Position numbers and translations under genes: made by a program | The notes under the pieces: model-generated | What the model was told of the DNA's origin: nothing | The model's database searches: none | What the model saw: only the letters and a program-made list of their open reading frames with translations | Shown here: one piece after another, positions 43,942 through 53,589 of the stretch | How positions within the stretch are numbered: position 1 is the stretch's first letter | Layout of the letters: each line of letters starts with the position of its first letter | Source: Paraburkholderia flagellata | GTDB lineage: Bacteria > Pseudomonadota > Gammaproteobacteria > Burkholderiales > Burkholderiaceae | Length of the DNA: 64,000 nucleotides | Assembly: GCF_021390645.1 (NCBI RefSeq) | Contig: NZ_JAJEJT010000002.1 | Span: forward strand, 1,612,001 to 1,676,000 | Direction of reading: 5' to 3'

Positions 43942-45396
43942 TCAGGAGCCGAGCATGCTGGAAGCCTCCTCTTGTGCTTGACCTTGCGCGTGCGTGCGCG
44001 TACGCACGAACACTCCGGCCAGCGCAGCGGCAAATAGCGCGGCAACGGCCCCGATCAGGAACGCCAGGTGATAGCCGCCATTGAGCGCGGCAGCGGCATC
44101 GGCGCCCGACGCGGCCAGTTCATCTGTGCGCGCTGCCGCGAGGCTCGCGAGGATCGCGAGTCCCAATGCCCCGCCCATCATGAACGACGTGTTCACCACC
44201 CCCGATGCCAGGCCCGACTCGTCCGGCGCGACGTCGCTCATCGCGGCCAGCAGCACCGGGTTGAAGGCCACGCCGGCCCCGAGGCCCATCAGCACCATGC
44301 CCGGCAACACGTCCAGCACGTAGCTGCCCCCGGCAGGCGCGCGCGCAAACAGCGCGAGGCCGACTGCGGCCAGCAGCAAACCGAGCGTCAACGGCGCGCG
44401 AATCCCGAAGCGCATGACCAGTCTTGCCGAAAGACCCAGCGAAAACGCTGCCATGATGACGTTGGCCGGCAGGAAGGCCAGCCCCACCTGCATCGCGTTG
44501 TAGTTCAGCAGGCGCTGCATGTAAAGCGCGGAGATGAAGAACCACGCGAACAGCGCTGCCGCCCATAGCACGCCCACCACATTGGCCGTGGCCACGTTGC
44601 GCAGCGCGAACATGCGCAGTGGCATGAGCGGATGCAACACATGCGATTCGATGAAGAGAAATGCGATGAGGAGCGCGATCGCAATGCCTAGCTGCATGAG
44701 CGTTTGCGCGGACGTCCAGCCGGCTTCGTTGCCATGTACGACTGCGTACACCGCCAGCATGAGCGATGCGGTCACGGCAATCGCACCCGCCACATCCAGC
44801 CTGGCGCGATCCGCCAGCGGCTTGCCCGCCGGCAGCAGCGCCACGCATCCCGCATACACCGCTATCCCGATCGGCAAGTTGACGAGGAAAATCCAGTGCC
44901 AGTTCAGCGCGCTGGTCAGCAGGCCGCCCAGCAACACGCCGATGCTGCCGCCGCCCCCGCCCACGAACCCGTAGATGCCCATCGCCTTCGCGCGGTCAGC
45001 CGGCGAGGTGAACAGGCTCATGATGAGCGAGAGCGACACGGCCGAGACCACTGCGCCGCCCAAGCCTTGAACAGCGCGCGCCGCGATCAGGAGCCCTTGC
45101 GAATTCGCCAGCCCGCAGGCCGCCGAAGCCAGCGTGAAGACCGTGATGCCCAGCAGGAACAAGCGCCGATGGCCGAACAGGTCGCCAAGCCGCCCGCCCA
45201 GCAGCAGAAAGCCGCCGAAGGTCAGCATATAGGCGTTCACGACCCACACGAGCGAGGTTTCGGTGAATTTCAGATCCGCCCGGATGGACGGCAGCGCGAC
45301 GTTTACGATGGTCGTGTCCAGCACGATCATCAGCACACCGAGGCACAGCACCATGAGGGCAAGCCAGCGTTTGTGTTCGTCGATTCCATGCGTCAT
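43942..45396 (-). CDS. DHA2-type MFS drug exporter, EmrB/QacA family
   Basis: A 484-residue transporter with about 14 hydrophobic segments. The family motifs are visible: LDTTIVNVALPSI (motif D1) in the first helix and GGRLGDLFGHRRLFLLG (motif A). The start at 45396 follows CAGGAGCC; MTHGIDEHKRWLALMV then begins helix 1. It exports toxic organic compounds by proton antiport. No EmrA partner is adjacent. Paired with the MarR regulator. Confidence 0.92.
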   Translation of the reverse strand: MTHGIDEHKRWLALMVLCLGVLMIVLDTTIVNVALPSIRADLKFTETSLVWVVNAYMLTFGGFLLLGGRLGDLFGHRRLFLLGITVFTLASAACGLANSQGLLIAARAVQGLGGAVVSAVSLSLIMSLFTSPADRAKAMGIYGFVGGGGGSIGVLLGGLLTSALNWHWIFLVNLPIGIAVYAGCVALLPAGKPLADRARLDVAGAIAVTASLMLAVYAVVHGNEAGWTSAQTLMQLGIAIALLIAFLFIESHVLHPLMPLRMFALRNVATANVVGVLWAAALFAWFFISALYMQRLLNYNAMQVGLAFLPANVIMAAFSLGLSARLVMRFGIRAPLTLGLLLAAVGLALFARAPAGGSYVLDVLPGMVLMGLGAGVAFNPVLLAAMSDVAPDESGLASGVVNTSFMMGGALGLAILASLAAARTDELAASGADAAAALNGGYHLAFLIGAVAALFAAALAGVFVRTRTHAQGQAQEEASSMLGS

Positions 45397-45508
45397 GTCA
45401 CGGCTCCTGGAAATGACGGTCATCATACGCTCCGGTTAAATGCAATCACTTTGATCCACGAAGCCGATGATCAGTGGATGTTGGCGCTGATCATACGGCG
45501 GCGTTGGC

Positions 45509-46114
45509 TCACGCAATGAGCGCGGCAGTCTCTTTCCTCGCCGAGTCCATCGCCCCGTTACGCGCCTGCGTACCCATCGCCACACCTTCCGCGCGAATGA
45601 AAGTGAAATCCGTGATGCCCAGAAATCCGAAAGCCGCCCTTAAATAGCTTTCCTGATGATCGAACGCAGCGGCAGGCGATCCTTCGCTGTAAATGCCGCC
45701 GCGCGACGAGGCGACGACGAGTTTCTTGCCGCCGCACAGACCGACCGGCCCCTGGTCTCCATAGCGGAACGTCTTCCCGGCAACGGAGATGCGGTCGATC
45801 CAGGCCTTCAGTTGTGAAGGCACGCCAAGGTTATACATGGGCGCGCCGATCACCACGATATCGGCGGCGAGGAACGCCTCGAGCGCGGCCTGGCCCATGG
45901 CGACGTCGGACTTCAAAGCGTCATCGACCGGCGCACCTTGCGCGGCCGCGAGGTGTGCCGCCGTAAGATGGCCGATCGGCGTGGCGGCCAGGTCCAGGCG
46001 AGTGACAGTCAGGTCCGCATGACTGCTGCGGAACGTCGCGACAACATTCGCCGACAACTCACGGCTGACGGAGCCTTGACCGAGGATGCTGGAATCTACG
46101 TGTAGCAGTTTCAT
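45509..46114 (-). CDS. azoR: FMN-dependent NADH:azo/quinone oxidoreductase
   Basis: A 201-residue flavodoxin-fold protein: [20 protein letters not shown], then [20 protein letters not shown] and SRGGIYSEG, all typical of AzoR. It reduces quinones and azo compounds with NADH. The start at 46114 follows AAGGAAA. It is divergent from a LysR gene with a perfect palindrome between, so it is probably induced by that regulator under electrophile stress. Confidence 0.93.
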   Translation of the reverse strand: MKLLHVDSSILGQGSVSRELSANVVATFRSSHADLTVTRLDLAATPIGHLTAAHLAAAQGAPVDDALKSDVAMGQAALEAFLAADIVVIGAPMYNLGVPSQLKAWIDRISVAGKTFRYGDQGPVGLCGGKKLVVASSRGGIYSEGSPAAAFDHQESYLRAAFGFLGITDFTFIRAEGVAMGTQARNGAMDSARKETAALIA

Positions 46115-46165
46115 GAAATTTTCCTTGAGACGTTGGGTTGCCGACCACGGGCGCAATCGATAAGA

Positions 46166-46181
46166 ATCCCAAGTATGGGAT
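46166..46181. promoter_or_regulatory. LysR operator in the azoR/lysR divergent promoter
   Basis: ATCCCA-AGTA-TGGGAT is a perfect 6-bp inverted repeat in the 130 bp between azoR and the LysR gene, with the T-N-A spacing LysR proteins favour. It probably serves both promoters. Confidence 0.6.
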
Positions 46182-46244
46182 CGAAAAGTGCTTCGAACTA
46201 GCTGGTAGAATCGGATTGCATTCGTCCATTTATGGAGCAATGAC

Positions 46245-47168
46245 ATGCTCGATCTGAATGATCTCGCCTTGTTCGTCGAGGTGGTTCGCGCGGGTAGCTT
46301 TTCCGAGGCGGCGAGGCGTCTGCGCATGCCTGCCAATACGCTGAGCCGACGCATCGATCAGCTCGAAGGACAACTAAGCACTCGTCTGCTGCATCGGTCG
46401 ACGCGCAAACTCACACTCAGCACGGAAGGTCAAACGCTGTTCGAGCGCTATGCGCCGGCGATCGATCAGATTCTTGAAATCGGGCGACACCATGGCGATC
46501 AGCAGACACCCTCCGGCTCGGTTCGCGTCACCGCTCTGGCTGGCCTGTTCGAAATCTTCCGCATTGAATGGTTGATAGATTTCTACACGCGCTATCCGAA
46601 CATCAGCATCGAGTTCGTGCTCGACGATACGCCGTCCGATCTGATCGCCGAGCGTGTCGACCTGGCCTTGCGCATGGGCGTCGAGACGGGCAGTGGCTTC
46701 AGGGTGCGCAGGCTGGCGCCGGGTGAAACGATCCTCGCGGCAAGTCCGGCCTATCTGGAACGACGCCCTGCCCCGCGTACGCCGCGTGAACTCGCCGAAC
46801 ACGACTGCCTGACGATTTCGAATCGCCAGGGTCGCAATATGTGGCGCCTGGAGGGGCCGCGCGGCACTCAGGACGTGTCGATCAATAGCCGGTTCGCGGT
46901 GAACGACATGCGAGTGCTGACGCAGGCTTGTGTCGCCGGACTGGGTATTGCGCTGCTGCCGCAGTTGCTCGTCGACTCGATCATTGAAGAGGGGAAACTG
47001 GTACGCGTGCTGCCTGCCTGGCGGCGATCAAGCACCGAACTCGGCCTGCAGCTCGTGTACACGAGCCGCCCGCCCGTGCCGCCTGCAGTAGCGGTCTTCG
47101 CCGAATATCTTTTGGAGAAACTCGGCGACGCGATGTCAATTCCCTCACACAGCCGTGCGCGCCGATAA
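46245..47168 (+). CDS. LysR family transcriptional regulator
   Basis: A 307-residue LysR protein: [43 protein letters not shown], then [20 protein letters not shown]. It is of the CrgA/QhpR-like group that often controls quinone reductases. It is divergent from azoR. Confidence 0.9.
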   Translation: MLDLNDLALFVEVVRAGSFSEAARRLRMPANTLSRRIDQLEGQLSTRLLHRSTRKLTLSTEGQTLFERYAPAIDQILEIGRHHGDQQTPSGSVRVTALAGLFEIFRIEWLIDFYTRYPNISIEFVLDDTPSDLIAERVDLALRMGVETGSGFRVRRLAPGETILAASPAYLERRPAPRTPRELAEHDCLTISNRQGRNMWRLEGPRGTQDVSINSRFAVNDMRVLTQACVAGLGIALLPQLLVDSIIEEGKLVRVLPAWRRSSTELGLQLVYTSRPPVPPAVAVFAEYLLEKLGDAMSIPSHSRARR

Positions 47169-47220
47169 TCATGGCGCGCCGCGATCCTGATAGCGGTAAA
47201 ACCCGAAGGGGTCTATAGCA

Positions 47221-48564
47221 ATGCCCAGACACAATCCACCACTGCGCCGCAGTCAGAAAGCGCCCATGACCGGGGCGAGGCGCCGCTTTCTCATCATCAG
47301 CGGAATCGTTCTGTTAGCGGCGTTCGGCTGGCTCCTGATGATCATCGTCCAACCCGCATTCCAGCGCACCATCGTCATGACCAGCGGTGCGGACAACGGC
47401 ATCTATCGCGGATTTGCGGATCGCTATGCGCCCATTCTGAAGCGCGCGGGCATCAAACTCGATATCCGCAGTTCTTCGGGCTCCGTGGAAAATTACGAGC
47501 GGCTGAGGGACCCGAATAGCGCCTACGAAGTCGGTTTCATTCAGTCGGGCACCACCACCCCGAAGGAAACCGACAATCTGCAAACGATCGCTGCCGTGTC
47601 GTACGAACCGATCTGGGTGTTCTATCGCGGCGACACCACGGTCGACCGGCTGTCGCAACTGCGCGGAAAGAAGATTTCTATGGGCGTGCCAGGCAGTGGC
47701 CTGCTCAATGTTGCGCAGGTATTGCTCGGCTATAGCGGCATCACGAGCCAGAACTCCACGCTGCTGCAAATGGATGCGTCCGCTGCGTATCAGGGGCTCG
47801 AAAGCGGCCAGATCGACGCTGCGTTCTTCATCGGCCGGCCCGACGCCGACATGCAGAAGACACTGCTGAACAGCGGGCTGAAGTTGATGAGTTTCTCGCA
47901 GGCCGATGCGCTGGTTCAGAAGTTCCCGTCGCTTTCGAAGATTGTCTTGCCGCGTGCGTCGACGAGTGTCGCTGAAGACCTTCCACGCACCGACGTCACG
48001 CTGCTCGCCGCAACGGCACTCCTCGTTTCGAAAGACACGATGCATCCGGCTCTCGTCTATCTGCTGCTCGATGCGGCCCACGCCGTTCACGGTGGCGAGG
48101 ACTACTTCACACCGCTCGGCACGTTTCCGAATCTGAAGACGGAAGAATTCCCGATCTCCGACGAAAGCGCACGCTACTTCAAATCCGGCCAGCCTTTCCT
48201 GTACCGCTATCTGCCGTTCTGGCTCGCGAGCCTGATTGAACGACGGCTGTTGATCCTCGTGCCGTTCGCGGCTCTTCTCTTTGGTTTGATTCAGGCATTG
48301 CCACGCCTCGTCGAATCGCGAATAAAAAAGCGATTCGTCGTCTGGTATCGCGAGATCAAGGCACTGGAAGACGAGGTGTGGAACAGCCGCGAGCCGACCC
48401 ACTCACAGATCGCACAATGGCGCGACGAGATCGAAAACATCGACGCGAATGCGAGCCAGATACGGATTCCATATCGCTATTTTCAGGACGTCTACGCGCT
48501 CAAGCAGGCAATTGGTGTCGTGCGGGACAGAATCGCAAATGCTGCGGAGCGAGCGAAGGGATAG
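47221..48564 (+). CDS. Membrane-anchored TAXI-family solute-binding protein
   Basis: A 447-residue protein with the TAXI (TRAP-associated extracytoplasmic) ligand domain: TSGADNGIYRGFADRYAPIL, then GKKISMGVPGSGLLNVAQVL and QGLESGQIDAAFFIG. Residues 22-44 form an N-terminal membrane segment, and 341-364 a second segment near the end, followed by a basic cytoplasmic tail of about 80 residues. Normal TAXI proteins are soluble with a cleaved signal. No TRAP permease lies nearby, so it may act as a sensor or with a distant permease. Confidence 0.85.
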   Translation: MPRHNPPLRRSQKAPMTGARRRFLIISGIVLLAAFGWLLMIIVQPAFQRTIVMTSGADNGIYRGFADRYAPILKRAGIKLDIRSSSGSVENYERLRDPNSAYEVGFIQSGTTTPKETDNLQTIAAVSYEPIWVFYRGDTTVDRLSQLRGKKISMGVPGSGLLNVAQVLLGYSGITSQNSTLLQMDASAAYQGLESGQIDAAFFIGRPDADMQKTLLNSGLKLMSFSQADALVQKFPSLSKIVLPRASTSVAEDLPRTDVTLLAATALLVSKDTMHPALVYLLLDAAHAVHGGEDYFTPLGTFPNLKTEEFPISDESARYFKSGQPFLYRYLPFWLASLIERRLLILVPFAALLFGLIQALPRLVESRIKKRFVVWYREIKALEDEVWNSREPTHSQIAQWRDEIENIDANASQIRIPYRYFQDVYALKQAIGVVRDRIANAAERAKG

Positions 48565-48610
48565 CGACATGTCGTTCGTCAGTTCGACTCCGTTTTCACC
48601 CGCCGTAAAG

Positions 48611-50254
48611 CTAACGCAGCGCCCTTCGTAAAATCTTCCCAACGGTCGACTTCGGGAGCGCTTCCCTGAACTCGAATTGGCGCGGCACCTTGTAGTTCGT
48701 TAGATTCTCGCGACACCAGGCTTGCAGCGCGTCCGCAGTCAATCGCGAGTCCCGGGCGACTACGAACACTTTCAACGCTTCACCCGTCTTCGCATCTTGC
48801 ACGCCGATACAGGCGCACTCGCTAACGCCGGGATGGCTGGCGACCACTTTCTCGATTTCGTTGGGATAGACATTGAATCCGGACACGAGGACCAGATCCT
48901 TCTTCCGGTCGACAATCGTGACGTAGCCTTGTCCATCCATTACCGCGACGTCACCGCTGCGTAAAAAACCGTCTGACGTAAAGGACGATTGTGTTTCCTC
49001 CGGGCGGTTCCAGTATCTACTCATCACCTGGGGTCCCTTCACGACGATTTCCCCGGGCATCCCCGGCCTCACGTCATGCCCGTCGTCGTCGAGCAATCTC
49101 ACTTCTGTAGACGCCACGGGCACCCCCACTGTCTGCTCGCGGCCGCTTGCTCCCACCGGCGTCATGCAGACCGTAGGCGACGCCTCAGTCAGCCCATATC
49201 CGCCGGAGAGCGCACATCCTGTCAACTCGCTCCATTTTTCCGCAACCGCAGGCTGGACGGCTGCGCCCGCGCCGCACGTATACGCGAGGCCGGTGAAATC
49301 GAGTTTTCCAAAAGGCTCGAAATCAATCAAGGCGTTGAACAGCGTGTTCACTCCGACGAAAAAAGAAAAGCGATGCTTGCGCCATTGATCGACCAGGGTA
49401 GAAAGGTCGCGCGAGTTTGGAATGAGAACATTCTTCCAGCCACGCGCAGCCGAAAGCAGACAATTACCGGTCAACGCCATGATGTGATACATCGGCAGCA
49501 CGGTCACGACGCAAACGTCGGCACCATCCAACACGGGCCGAAGCCACGTCGACAACTGAAGAACATTCGCGATGACGTTCCGATGAGTCAACACTGCGGC
49601 TTTCGGATTTCCCGTTGTCCCGCCCGTATACTGTAGAAATGCAATCGCATCGGGTGCTACCGGCAACTGCGGCCTCGATCGATGACGTCCAGCTTCGACC
49701 GCTGCGACGAAGCTCGTTTGCGCCTCCGCGCGCGCCAACTGTGCATCTTCGTGTGCTCCCCGCGGAGCGTTGCGCAGCGACGGGAGCCTGGCAATCTCGT
49801 CTGGCGTCGCCAGAATCAATCGGCAATTCACCTCACTCGCTGCCGCACGGGCCACCGTTTGTGCCCCTTCCCAGGCGACGAGGATCGTCGCTCCACTGTC
49901 CTCCAGGTGAAAGCGGACTTCCCGCTCGGTGTAGTGTGGATTCAGGTTGACCACAACCATGCCCGCGCGCAGCACGCCGAATAGCGCCAGGGAGTATTGC
50001 GGAACATTGGGCATCATGAGCGCGACGCGGCTGCCTGACGGCAGACGTTCAATGAGCTGCAGGTAGGTCGCGAACGCTTCGCTCAACTCGTCAATCGCTG
50101 CGTAGTCGAGTTCGACGTCTGCGCAGCATAGGGCGGTTCGAGCGGGATACGCCGCGGCCGTTCTGGTCAGGAAGTCCGCTATCGATCCGCATTCCTCAAG
50201 ATCGATATCGGCGGGCACACCCGTTGGATACTGCTCAAGCCAATTCCGTTGCAC
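48611..50254 (-). CDS. Acyl-CoA ligase (AMP-forming), FadD-like
   Basis: A 547-residue adenylate-forming enzyme: YTGGTTGNPKAAVLTHRN, YGLTEASP, and GDVAVMDGQGYVTIVDRKKD at the hinge; the catalytic Lys lies in the C-terminal STVGKILRR. It resembles long-chain fatty acid-CoA ligases but starts MQRNWLEQYPTGVPADIDL, as FadD does. It lies 50 bp after the isomerase gene on the same strand. Substrate unproven. Confidence 0.92.
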   Translation of the reverse strand: MQRNWLEQYPTGVPADIDLEECGSIADFLTRTAAAYPARTALCCADVELDYAAIDELSEAFATYLQLIERLPSGSRVALMMPNVPQYSLALFGVLRAGMVVVNLNPHYTEREVRFHLEDSGATILVAWEGAQTVARAAASEVNCRLILATPDEIARLPSLRNAPRGAHEDAQLARAEAQTSFVAAVEAGRHRSRPQLPVAPDAIAFLQYTGGTTGNPKAAVLTHRNVIANVLQLSTWLRPVLDGADVCVVTVLPMYHIMALTGNCLLSAARGWKNVLIPNSRDLSTLVDQWRKHRFSFFVGVNTLFNALIDFEPFGKLDFTGLAYTCGAGAAVQPAVAEKWSELTGCALSGGYGLTEASPTVCMTPVGASGREQTVGVPVASTEVRLLDDDGHDVRPGMPGEIVVKGPQVMSRYWNRPEETQSSFTSDGFLRSGDVAVMDGQGYVTIVDRKKDLVLVSGFNVYPNEIEKVVASHPGVSECACIGVQDAKTGEALKVFVVARDSRLTADALQAWCRENLTNYKVPRQFEFREALPKSTVGKILRRALR

Positions 50255-50304
50255 GCTCGTCTCCTTCTCATGTTCGATGATCTGTGCCGATTCGGTGTGC
50301 GCGG

Positions 50305-50892
50305 CTACCGCAGTGCTTCCTTGACGAAATCGAGCCGGTCTTGCCCAAAGAACATCTCGTCGCCTACGAACATCGTCGGCGCGCCAAACAGACCTCGAGC
50401 AACGGCTGCCTCGGTTTCCGTCTTCAGCCGCTCCTTCACCGCGGGATCCTCTGCAAACTGCAACAGGAGCGCGCTATCGAGACCGGCGCCTTCGAGAACG
50501 GCATGCACCGTGGGCAAGTCGCCCATATTGCGGGGTTGCTCCCACATTGCGCGAAACACCGTACTGACATAGCGAAGGAACAGCTGCTCGTCATGCATCT
50601 GCGCACCGGTTGCAGCGCGCATGAGCATCAGCGTGTTGATCGGGAAATGCGGATTATGGGTGTACTGGACGCCATAGCGCCGGGCAAAGCGCGCGAGATC
50701 AATCTGCATCCAGGCGCCTTTTGCAGGTATGGCCGCCGGGGACGCATTGTTCGTCGCCTTGTGGATACCTCCCAGCAGGACTGGCCGATACACCAGTTCA
50801 GCACCGCTTTGAGCAGCGATGCCTGGCAGTTGCGTCCAGGCGAGATAGCTCGCCGGGCTTCCGAAGTCAAAATAGAACTCTACGGTTTTCAC
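50305..50892 (-). CDS. 2-hydroxychromene-2-carboxylate isomerase family (DsbA-like) protein
   Basis: A 195-residue thioredoxin-fold protein of the kappa-GST/HCCA isomerase group: VEFYFDFGSPASYLAWTQLP at the start and GLFGAPTMFVGDEMFFGQDR near the end. The active position has Ser in GSPASYL instead of a CxxC, as in glutathione-dependent isomerases. It could isomerise an aromatic ring-cleavage or fatty-acyl product before ligation by the following gene. Confidence 0.88.
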   Translation of the reverse strand: MKTVEFYFDFGSPASYLAWTQLPGIAAQSGAELVYRPVLLGGIHKATNNASPAAIPAKGAWMQIDLARFARRYGVQYTHNPHFPINTLMLMRAATGAQMHDEQLFLRYVSTVFRAMWEQPRNMGDLPTVHAVLEGAGLDSALLLQFAEDPAVKERLKTETEAAVARGLFGAPTMFVGDEMFFGQDRLDFVKEALR

Positions 50893-50974
50893 TATCTCTT
50901 GCCCCCTAACACTTCATATCCGGCCCCCGATGCGATTCGCGCCGGACATCCCGGAAAGGTCATTGATAAACAAG

Positions 50975-50994
50975 CGTTAACTGAACGAAGGTTA
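50975..50994. promoter_or_regulatory. TetR operator copy before the tetR gene
   Basis: The 20 bases from 50975 begin CGTTAACTGAACGA and match one arm of the large palindrome at 52399-52436 (CGTTAACTAAACGATCGTT) at about 17 positions. It sits in the gap between the isomerase and TetR genes and would allow control of both. Confidence 0.55.
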
Positions 50995-51031
50995 TGCTAT
51001 TCTCATTCGACACCCTGACCAGATCCTGACC

Positions 51032-51601
51032 ATGCGCTATTCAAGCTCACACAAAGAGGAAACGCGTCGCAAACTCATCGAAAGCAGCCGCGCCATTGCG
51101 AAGGAAGGCGGTTTTGCGACCACGGGTATCGATGCGCTGATGGCGTCGATCGGGCTCACAGGCGCCGCGTTCTACAATCATTTCCCTTCCAAGCAGGCGC
51201 TCTTCGACGCCCTCGTCGGCGAGGAGGCGTCCAACAGCGCCGATCTGCTAGCGGTAGACGACGGCGCGCCCGACGCCGATCTAGGCAAGCGCCTGAGAAG
51301 CTACCTGAGCACGTATCACGTTCTGCATCCCGAATCGGGTTGTGCGCTACCCGCGATCGGCCCGGAAATCGCTCGAGGCACGCCCACCGCGCGCGCGGAA
51401 GTCGAAAAGGCGCTCAAGCGCATCCAGAAGAGCTGGAGTGCTCACCTCGACGACAAGGACACCGCCTGGGCAGTCATGGCGCAATGTGTCGGCGCCCTTG
51501 TGCTTGCGCGCACGGTGGAAAGCGAGCGCACCAAGCGTGAAATTCTCGCGTCCAGCCGGCGACTTCTGGGCGAAGCGCTCGACATCGACACCTTGAAGTA
51601 G
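51032..51601 (+). CDS. TetR family transcriptional regulator
   Basis: A 189-residue TetR protein: MRYSSSHKEETRRKLIESSR, HTH FATTGIDALMASIGLTGAAF followed by YNHFPSKQALFDALV, and a TetR_C-type core. Operator-like repeats before it (50975) and before the SDR (52399) suggest that it controls the isomerase/ligase pair, itself and the SDR. Confidence 0.9.
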   Translation: MRYSSSHKEETRRKLIESSRAIAKEGGFATTGIDALMASIGLTGAAFYNHFPSKQALFDALVGEEASNSADLLAVDDGAPDADLGKRLRSYLSTYHVLHPESGCALPAIGPEIARGTPTARAEVEKALKRIQKSWSAHLDDKDTAWAVMAQCVGALVLARTVESERTKREILASSRRLLGEALDIDTLK

Positions 51602-51639
51602 CCTTCGCATTTCGGGCGCGCCTTTCGGTAGTCCGCCTT

Positions 51640-52380
51640 TTACCAGCGCTCCATGTACGGACGCAAATCCAGCTCGAACGTCCAGGCGTCGCGCGGCTGC
51701 TGGTGCAGATACCAGTAGCTCTCGGCAATGTGTTCGGGATTCAGGATGCCGTCCTTTTCCTTCAAGGCGTAGCGCTCCGGAAAATTCGTGCGAATAAAAT
51801 CAGTATCGATGGCGCCGTCAACAATAACGTGGGCGACGTGAACGTTGCGCGGCCCCAGTTCCCGGGCCATGCTTTGTGCGAGCGCCCGTAGCGCATGCTT
51901 GGCGCCCGCGAATGCGCCGAAATCTGCCGCGCCCCTGACACTTGCCGTCGCCCCTGTGAAGAGAATCGTCCCGCGCCCTCGCGCGACCATCCGCTTTGCC
52001 GCCTCTCGGCCATTGAGAAATGCACTAAAGCAGGCCATCTCCCAGATCTTGAAGTACTTGCGCGCCGTCTCTTCGAGAATGCTGCAAGGCACGTTCGCGC
52101 CAATGTTGAACACCATCGCCTCGATCGGACCGTGCTCGGCTTCGACGCGCTCGATCAATGCAACCACATCCTCTTCCTTGCGCGCGTCGCTGCCGTACCC
52201 GTAAGCCTCACCGCCGGCTTCGCGAATACGAGTAACCAGCGGTTCCAGCTTGTCCGCCGAGCGGCGGCTCACACAGGCGATGTAGCCTTCGCGGGCGAAT
52301 CGCGCCGCAATCGCTCCTCCGGTGGCATCTCCTGCCCCAATCACCAGCACGACTTTCGGTTGCACATTATCGGACCGCAT
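51640..52380 (-). CDS. Short-chain dehydrogenase/reductase
   Basis: A 246-residue SDR-like protein. The start is normal (KVVLVIGAGDATGGAIAARF, with an altered glycine motif GAGDATGG). FNIGANVPCSILEET replaces the usual NNAG, and the catalytic position reads FAGAKHALR with Phe instead of Tyr. This altered Y-x3-K triad casts doubt on ordinary dehydrogenase activity. Its promoter carries a 38-bp palindrome. Known relatives are annotated simply as SDR oxidoreductases. Confidence 0.85.
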   Translation of the reverse strand: MRSDNVQPKVVLVIGAGDATGGAIAARFAREGYIACVSRRSADKLEPLVTRIREAGGEAYGYGSDARKEEDVVALIERVEAEHGPIEAMVFNIGANVPCSILEETARKYFKIWEMACFSAFLNGREAAKRMVARGRGTILFTGATASVRGAADFGAFAGAKHALRALAQSMARELGPRNVHVAHVIVDGAIDTDFIRTNFPERYALKEKDGILNPEHIAESYWYLHQQPRDAWTFELDLRPYMERW

Positions 52381-52398
52381 GCCGCCTCCTGTTAACGA

Positions 52399-52436
52399 AC
52401 GATCGTTTAGTTAACGTACGTTAATTAAACGATCGT
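52399..52436. promoter_or_regulatory. 38-bp near-perfect palindrome, double TetR operator
   Basis: Arms beginning ACGATCGTTTAG and ending TTAATTAAACGATCGT mirror each other around ACGTACGT (centre 52417/52418) with a single mismatched pair. It starts 18 bp before the SDR ATG. One arm recurs before the tetR gene at 50975, so it is most likely bound by that TetR protein, perhaps as two dimers. Confidence 0.65.
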
Positions 52437-52671
52437 CCCTTGTCAACCAGGGTTTTGGCGTTCGGGCGCACTCTCGCCGATATTCGCGTATCAGCCTCGC
52501 TCATGCGCTGCGCTAGAATGCCCCTGGTGTTGGATGGCCAACGCCCCTGCCGGGCCGGCTTCTCCCTACGGCATAAAGAGTTGAAATGGCGCGCTGCCGC
52601 TGACACACTTAGCTCCGTGTCGCGACTGTTCTGAAGGCTCGCGCCGCCCTTGACTCCTCGTGAGATTCGTA

Positions 52672-53346
52672 ATGAGCAAAGAGATCGACTACCTCAACCC
52701 CGCCCTCCGTCGCGGGCTCCAGCGCGTGGCGATGCCAGTGGTCGACGCGACTCCTGCGACGTTGGCTGGCTATGGCAAGCTGGTGGACGACCCGAACGTA
52801 TGCCAGGTGGAAATCGTGCAATGGCCCTCAGTGGGATCAAGACCGATCGACCCAGGAACCGGTGACGAAGCGGGCACGACCGAAGGCACGTTCGTCAGCG
52901 AATGGCGCGGTGACATTCTCTACGGCCGAAACGAAGCGGTAGGCGGTAACTATATTCTCGCATACGCAACGGAGCCAGACGACGCACGCGAAGACAGCGC
53001 GGCCACACCGGAGCGCATGTTGATTTGGCATGCGAATTATCATCCAGACGGTGGGCAACTGTTTTTCCCGCTCGATCGTCGCCCGTTCTACGTTCCGTTG
53101 GCATTGCCCGGCGACGATATCACGCCGCAGAAGTTCGTCTGCTTCCGTTTCGACGGGCGGCAGGGTCTCTATATCCACCCGAACATCTGGCATGAAGGTG
53201 TGTTCACACTGGACGGGACTCAGCGATTCTTCGACAAACAAGGCGCTGTCCATGCGCGCGTCTCGGTCGAATTTGCGTCTGAATTCGGCTGTCTGCTCGA
53301 GGCGATCATTACGCGTGACTTGAGACTGTCGACAAGACAGACATGA
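52672..53346 (+). CDS. Ureidoglycolate lyase-like (AllA family) protein
   Basis: A 224-residue cupin protein: EIVQWPSVGSRPIDPGTGDE, then FVSEWRGDILYGRNEAVGGN, YHPDGGQLFFPLDRRPFYVP and YIHPNIWHEGVF with the terminal metal His. This resembles the AllA/ureidoglycolate family, which releases urea from ureidoglycolate, though it is longer than typical AllA (about 165). No other purine-degradation genes are adjacent, so the substrate may differ. The start at 52672 is the first ATG that fits. Confidence 0.7.
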   Translation: MSKEIDYLNPALRRGLQRVAMPVVDATPATLAGYGKLVDDPNVCQVEIVQWPSVGSRPIDPGTGDEAGTTEGTFVSEWRGDILYGRNEAVGGNYILAYATEPDDAREDSAATPERMLIWHANYHPDGGQLFFPLDRRPFYVPLALPGDDITPQKFVCFRFDGRQGLYIHPNIWHEGVFTLDGTQRFFDKQGAVHARVSVEFASEFGCLLEAIITRDLRLSTRQT

Positions 53347-53589
53347 TCGGTGCGCGATGTGACAGGCGCCGTTTAGACGGCCGAGCGGGGGGTTTTTTTG
53401 CAGCAGACGACCGATCGGGCCGCGCCGTCTTCTTGCGCTGCGCCTTCGACATGCTGCCGTTGTTCGAAGCGTCGGGCACGCTCGTTTGGTAATCCGCGAG
53501 AGCGCGGCGGCGCTCCCGAACCGCTGGAATTCCCATTGCGCGCTGGGACAGTCTTGACAGCGCAAGCGAGCCGGTTCGACTACAAAGGG

